The notes below the pieces were generated by a model, which was given only the letters and a program-made list of their open reading frames with translations, was not told where the DNA came from and ran no database searches. Source: Sesamum alatum (lineage: Eukaryota > Streptophyta > Magnoliopsida > Lamiales > Pedaliaceae). Taken from it: a DNA stretch of 64,000 nucleotides. Both the position numbers and the translations under genes were made by a program. The stretch covers positions 16,171,264 to 16,235,263 of the forward strand of contig JACGWO010000005.1 in assembly GCA_034509735.1 (NCBI GenBank). Direction: 5' to 3'. This document shows, one piece after another, positions 59,675-64,000 of the stretch (the first letter of the stretch is position 1; each line of letters starts with the position of its first letter).

Positions 59675-59765
59675 CACGAGTCGTGGCACGTTATTGTACT
59701 TAAAAGAAGCTCCACTGTGTCAATGAACGAAAAATGGGCTGCTGTTACCTGTCTCACGAGTCGTG
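59675..59765 (+). other. Paired palindromes in the I leader
   Basis: CACGAGTCGTG at 59675-59685 and 59755-59765, 80 bp apart. Confidence 0.75.
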
Positions 59766-60140
59766 GGGGTACTAGTGGGTCCATGGCTCGGTCGATTGGG
59801 TCGGGTCTAACGCCCAATTAGCATGATTCGCTTGGAGTCCTCGGGATCATGCAAAAGGGTGAGGCAATAATCTTGGGAATCTCGTGGAACGAGAATGGTA
59901 TAGAATACCTCCCACAGGATCTTTTCCATGCGAATCGTAAAAGCGGGGTATGGGAAAAATCGCTGTGGATCGCAAGCCCACTAGGAAAGGATTTCCCGAA
60001 AATCACGTTTGAGAGTACCGTGTTTTTCGTATAAATAGTGGGAGGATTAAATGACTAAAGACCAAGCATTTAATTGTTTCATCAAACCACCGTCTTTATT
60101 TTCTGCTGATCGCGCGTTGTTTTCTAAATGTAGATTTAAA

Positions 60141-63100
60141 ATGTCTAAGAACCCACTATCAACCATTCTTGAGACAAACAAATTTAATGGAACCAACTAC
60201 AACGACTGGTTGCGCAATCTCAGGATAGTCCTAGATTACGAGAACCAAGGCTACGTCATGGACGAGCCTCTCCCTAGGACCTTGCCGGAAGGATCCACGC
60301 CAGAAAGAACGTGAGACGTTCAGACTTGGCATAAGGATAACCGGAAGGTCCGTAGCGTCATACTTGCTTCGATGACCAATGAGATTCAGAAGCAATATGA
60401 AAGGCTAGACGATGTCCCTTCCATTATGGCTCGCCTTAAGGATTGCTATGCAGTCCCGGACCGGCATACTAGGTATGTCGCGACCAAGGCGTTCTTTGGA
60501 ACTAAAATGACAGAAGGATCCTCTGTACAAGAGCATGGGGTTAAAATGCTTACCCTAGTGGAAAAGCTCGAGGACCTAAAGGCAGGTCTCGATAACGAAA
60601 CGTACATAGATGTGATCCTTCAGTCACTCCCACCCTCCTTCGACCAATTTATCGTCAACTATAACATGAATGCACTTGAGAAGGGCATTCATGAGTTGAT
60701 CAATATGTTGGTGCAATACGAGGCAACGACTAAGAAGTCCACGCCTTCGGTATTGTTTGGAGGTGCTTCAACTTCCAAAACGAAAGGCAAGGGTGCCGGA
60801 CGTTGGAAAAAGAAGAAGGGGAAGGGAAAAGCCGTCATAGCAGCTACGAACACTCAGAGTGTTCCCATTGCCAAAGAGGGGAAAGACAAAGGAAAGGGAA
60901 AGGTTGTCTCCAAGCAACAGTCAAAGGCTTATGACATATGTATCAACTGCCGTGAGAAAGGGCATTGGAAGAGAGAGTGCCCCAAACTCTTCTCAAACCA
61001 AGGTATATATGTGATTGAGGTTAATATGGTCACTAATTCTGCCTCTTGGGTATTGGATACCGGCTGTGGAGCTCACATTTGCAATGATTTGCAGGTGCTG
61101 AAAAGAAGCAGAAAACTAAGTAGCGCGGGACATGATCCTGAAGCTTGGAAATGGCAAGGCCATCTCGGCAGAAGCAGTAGGATCCGCCACTTTAGTGATT
61201 AGTGATACCATTAGCATAGAATTAGAGCAGGTTTATTTTGTACCTAGTATGATTAAGAACATCATTTCCATTCCATTGTTGGACAATAGTGGTTATGAGT
61301 TCAGAATCAATAAAAATTGCTTTTATTTGATGAGGTGTGGAATTGCTCATCTACTTGGTACATTGCACAACGGGCTCTATATCTTGCAACAAACGAATTT
61401 CGTTCTTAACGCTCAACACAAACGGAAATTAGATAATAACGGGAACGCACGTCTGTGGCACGCTAGGCTAGGTCACATATCCCAAGATAGGATGAAAAGG
61501 TTGGTAGACTCAAAGAACCTAGAGGCTGGGGACTTGAGCGATCTACCAACTTGTGAATCTTGTCTAAGAGGGAAAATGACCAAAAAGCCCTTTGCAGGTC
61601 AAAGCAGGCTTGCCACGGGTCTGTTGGACTTAGTCCATACAGACGTATGTGGACCACTAAGGATGCAGGCTCGAGGTGGGTTCTCCTACTTCATAACCTT
61701 CACCGATGATCATTCACGGTATGGTTATGTTTACCTAATGAGGTACAAGTCTGAAGCTCTTGAGAGGTTTAAAGAATTCAGACTTAAAGTGGAGAACCAG
61801 ACCAACTGCAAAATTAAAGTCCTACGCTCAGACCGAGGCGGTGAATACCTTAGTGCCCGAATTTCTAGATTATCTAAAGAAAATGGTATAATATCGGAAT
61901 GGACACCTCCCGGAACACCACAGTTAAATGGCGTCTCTGAAAGGAGGAACCGAACCCTGTTGGACATGGTTCGGTCCATGATGAGTTTTACCAAATTGCC
62001 CTTATCGTTTTGGGGTTATGCATTAGAAACGGCAGCCAAGTTATTGAATTTAGCGCCTACTAATGCAGTAACCCAAACGCCATATGAGATATGGTACGGC
62101 AAGCCTGCATCCTACAACTACTTGAAAGTGTGGGGTAGCCCCGCATACGTCAAGAGGTTAGTGGGAGATAAGCTAGAATCCAGGTCTAGCCTATGCAGGT
62201 TCGTTGGGTACCCTAAAGAAACTGCGGGTTATTACTTTTATGACCCTTTGGAACAAAAGGTATTTGTTTCAAGGAATGCAGTATTCTTGGAGCAAGGCTT
62301 CCCGGAGGATATCCAACCTGATGAGCTGATCCTTGAGGAATCAAGTGATGGAACTCAGCATCAGAAATAGCCGCGGAAACCTCACCAAGAGGATTTAGGA
62401 TTAACGCCCGAAGGGCTGACCAACCTAGAGAAGTCCAACATGCTAGGCATGAAGGACAACCTCAAGAGAGGCCAGCCCTGGCCCCTGAACCGCCGGCTCC
62501 GATACAGTCAGCGCCCACAGTCACCACTGACGTTCCCATCCTCCGTAGGTCCACTAGAGAATCCAGACCTCCAGTGAGATATGGGTTTCTAGGTGCGACC
62601 GATCTTCTGGATAACGATCCTAAGACATACGGGGAAGCGATGTCTGACATCGACTCCGGGAAATGGTTTGAGGCCATGAAGACCGAAATGGACTCCATGA
62701 GCGAGAACCAAGTTTGGAGACTTGTAGATCCACCGAAAGGTGTTAAGCCAGTGGGCTGTAAGTGGGTCTACAAGCGCAAACTCGGCGTTGATGGAGAAAG
62801 TCACAACCTTTAAGGCTAGGCTTGTAGCTAAGGGATACACTCAACGACCCGGGGTCGATTTTGAGGATACCTACTCGCCAGTAGCCATGGCTAAGTCCAT
62901 TCGGATCCTGCTTGCCATAGCAGCATGGTATGACTATGAAATATGGCAGATGGACGTGAAAACGGCCTTCCTCAACGGTTTCGTTGAAGAAGAGATCTAT
63001 ATGGATCAGCCGGAGGGTTTCACGGTCACTGGAGAAGAACAGAAGGTCTGTCGTCTCCAGAAGTCCATCTATGGCCTCAAACAAGCATCCCGAAGTTGGG

Positions 63101-64000
63101 AAATTCGATTTGATTGAAGTAATACGGGGATATGACTTCATCAAAAACGAACACGAACCCTTGTGTATACAAGAAGGTCAGTGGGAGCTCTATAGTGTTC
63201 CTAGTGCTTTACGTGGATGACATTCTGCTCATTGGTAATGACGTCAGAATGTTAGGAAACACGAAAGCATGGCTGTCAACCAAGTTTTCCATGAAGGACT
63301 TGGGTGAAGCGTCCTACATCCTAGGCATCCAGATTGTCAGGGACAGATCTAAAAGGATGTTAGGGCTCACCCAAAACTCGTATATGGAGAAAGTCCTAAA
63401 AGAGATATCGAATGGACAACTCCAAACGAGGATTCCTTCCAATGAGGCATGGGATCAAGTTGTCCAAGAAGCAGTCCCTGCAGACTGATGAGGAACTTGA
63501 AAAGATGAAAGTCATCCCCTATGCTTCTGCCGTAGGCAGCATCCAATATGCGGTCCATTGCACCAGGCCTGACATTGCATACGCTTTGAGCGTGACTAGC
63601 AGATATCAGTCCTGTGCAGGAGAGGCACATTGGAATGCCATTAAGGGCATCCTTAAGTACCTTAGGAGGACTAAGGAAATGTTCTTGGTCTATGGCAATG
63701 GAGAACTAATTCTGGAAGGCTTTAGCGACGCTAGCTTCCAGTCTGATGACGATGATGCCAAGTCTCAATCGGGGTATGTATTCAAACTTAACGGAGGAGT
63801 AGTGGCTTTGGAAAAGTTCCAAGCAAGCAACCACTGCTGACTCCACCACTGAGGCTGAATACATAGCAGCTCAGAAGCTGCTAAGGAAGCGGTTTGGATG
63901 AGAAACTACATCCAAGAGTTGGGTGTGGTGCCTAGCATCGCCGAGCCTGTTGTCATCTTTCTGTGATAACAACGGTGCAATAGCGCAAGCAAAGGAACCG
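60141..64000 (+). pseudogene. Element I gag-pol, near-complete with small indels, cut by the window end
   Basis: ATG 60141 (MSKNPLSTILETNKFNG). Gag continues with KVRSVILASM.. and DVILQSLPPSFDQF, then CCHC CINCREKGHWKREC (near 60945), protease WVLDTGCGAHICN (near 61050), LWHARLGHIS and CESCLRGK (61455-61570), the integrase triad HTDVCGPL, LRSDRGGEY, GVSERRNRT (61635-61960), RT with QMDVKTAFLNG (62948-62980) and YVDDILLIGND (63211-63243), and RNase H FSDASFQSDDDD (63720-63755) to FxDNNGAIA at the end. Breaks against G are mostly one-base indels: near 60303, 61127, 61865 (compensated soon after), 62357, 62790, 63110, 63400 and 63807. Residues are otherwise almost those of G, so the copy is young or the indels are partly assembly error. 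Confidence 0.94.

Larger units (their letters stand above)
57870..60140 (+). other. Element I leader
   Basis: About 2.3 kb non-coding, in the same order as G: GC-rich hairpin array (58066-58612), AT-rich stretch, GCCTTGGAATAATAAGGC (59067-59084), conserved hairpin (59345-59368), paired palindromes (59675-59685 and 59755-59765), gag-proximal block. Confidence 0.88.
46027..64000 (+). mobile_element. Element I: subfamily A copia element, runs off the window
   Basis: Plus-strand element in the J leader, with CTATA (46022-46026) as the left target copy. 5' LTR (46027-47432 plus 57260-57852, split by element H), primer site 57854-57869, leader, then gag-pol from 60141 into RNase H at the window end. 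The 3' LTR is outside. It is the closest relative of element G in both leader and proteins. Confidence 0.94.

Noticed and set aside
1..64000. CRISPR-like arrays, bacterial operons, tRNA or rRNA genes.
   Set aside because: No regular short repeat-spacer array and no such gene seen; the only tRNA-like sequence is the primer-binding sites, which are complements of a tRNA end.

Overview
The window is plant nuclear DNA made almost wholly of nested Ty1/copia LTR retrotransposons. I see no host gene, tRNA, rRNA or CRISPR array. The evidence is direct: gag, CCHC knuckle, DTG protease, integrase, RT (YVDD) and RNase H in copia order (integrase before RT); primer-binding sites TGGTATCAGAGCCCGG next to LTR ends (initiator-Met tRNA primer, typical of plant copia); and polypurine tracts AAGTGGGAGAT next to LTR starts. 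A flowering plant with a repeat-rich genome is likely; the species cannot be told.

All elements belong to one clade with very long LTRs (about 2.0-2.2 kb) and a long non-coding leader (about 1.7-2.3 kb) between primer site and gag. Every complete LTR 5' end reads TGTTAGAATAGGTGACC or nearly so. By LTR sequence I name four subfamilies: A (ends ..AATTCCTTTCA or a variant), B (ends ..CCGCTTGTCCTTCA), C (ends ..CCCGATTCTTTCA) and K (ends ..CATAATCTTTCA).

Layout. 1-4178: an LTR-C remnant (+) hit by an A LTR (to 1318) and a solo B LTR (1568-3793). 4179-12158: element D (-), a gag fragment and leader split by LTR-C, a solo A LTR (4365-6347, TSD CATGT) and another solo A LTR (6652-10842, TSD GCCAG), which itself holds a solo B LTR (7855-10083). 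12159-14298: a B LTR with its 5' end deleted. 14299-46026: an old minus-strand tandem, element E (gag start and leader) and element J (pol, gag, leader), sharing one K LTR (40126-42350). Element F (-, 14930-38161, TSD CTACC) sits in the E leader. F is interrupted by element C (+, from 18093) and by element G (-, 25350-35721, TSD CGCGC), and by a 500-N assembly gap at 24792-25291 that hides the rest of C and most of F. 46027-64000: element I (+), running off the window, inserted in the J leader; its 5' LTR is split by the complete element H (+, 47433-57259, TSD AACCC).

G, I and H are the youngest by eye: their LTR pairs or sequences are nearly identical to siblings. All coding regions carry frameshifts or stops, but many lesions in G and I are single-base changes in short runs, so some may be assembly error.

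The most interesting signals are non-coding. The leaders carry a GC-rich array of hairpins with alternating C-G stems, a 9-bp hairpin kept in six elements with mostly wobble-compatible changes, and a pair of CACGA-S-TCGTG palindromes about 80 bp apart. The LTRs carry a roughly 50-bp box and two palindromes kept across four otherwise diverged subfamilies, and a W-box cluster just upstream of the TATA box. Together these look like a conserved regulatory and RNA-structure programme of the clade; the functions are inferred.
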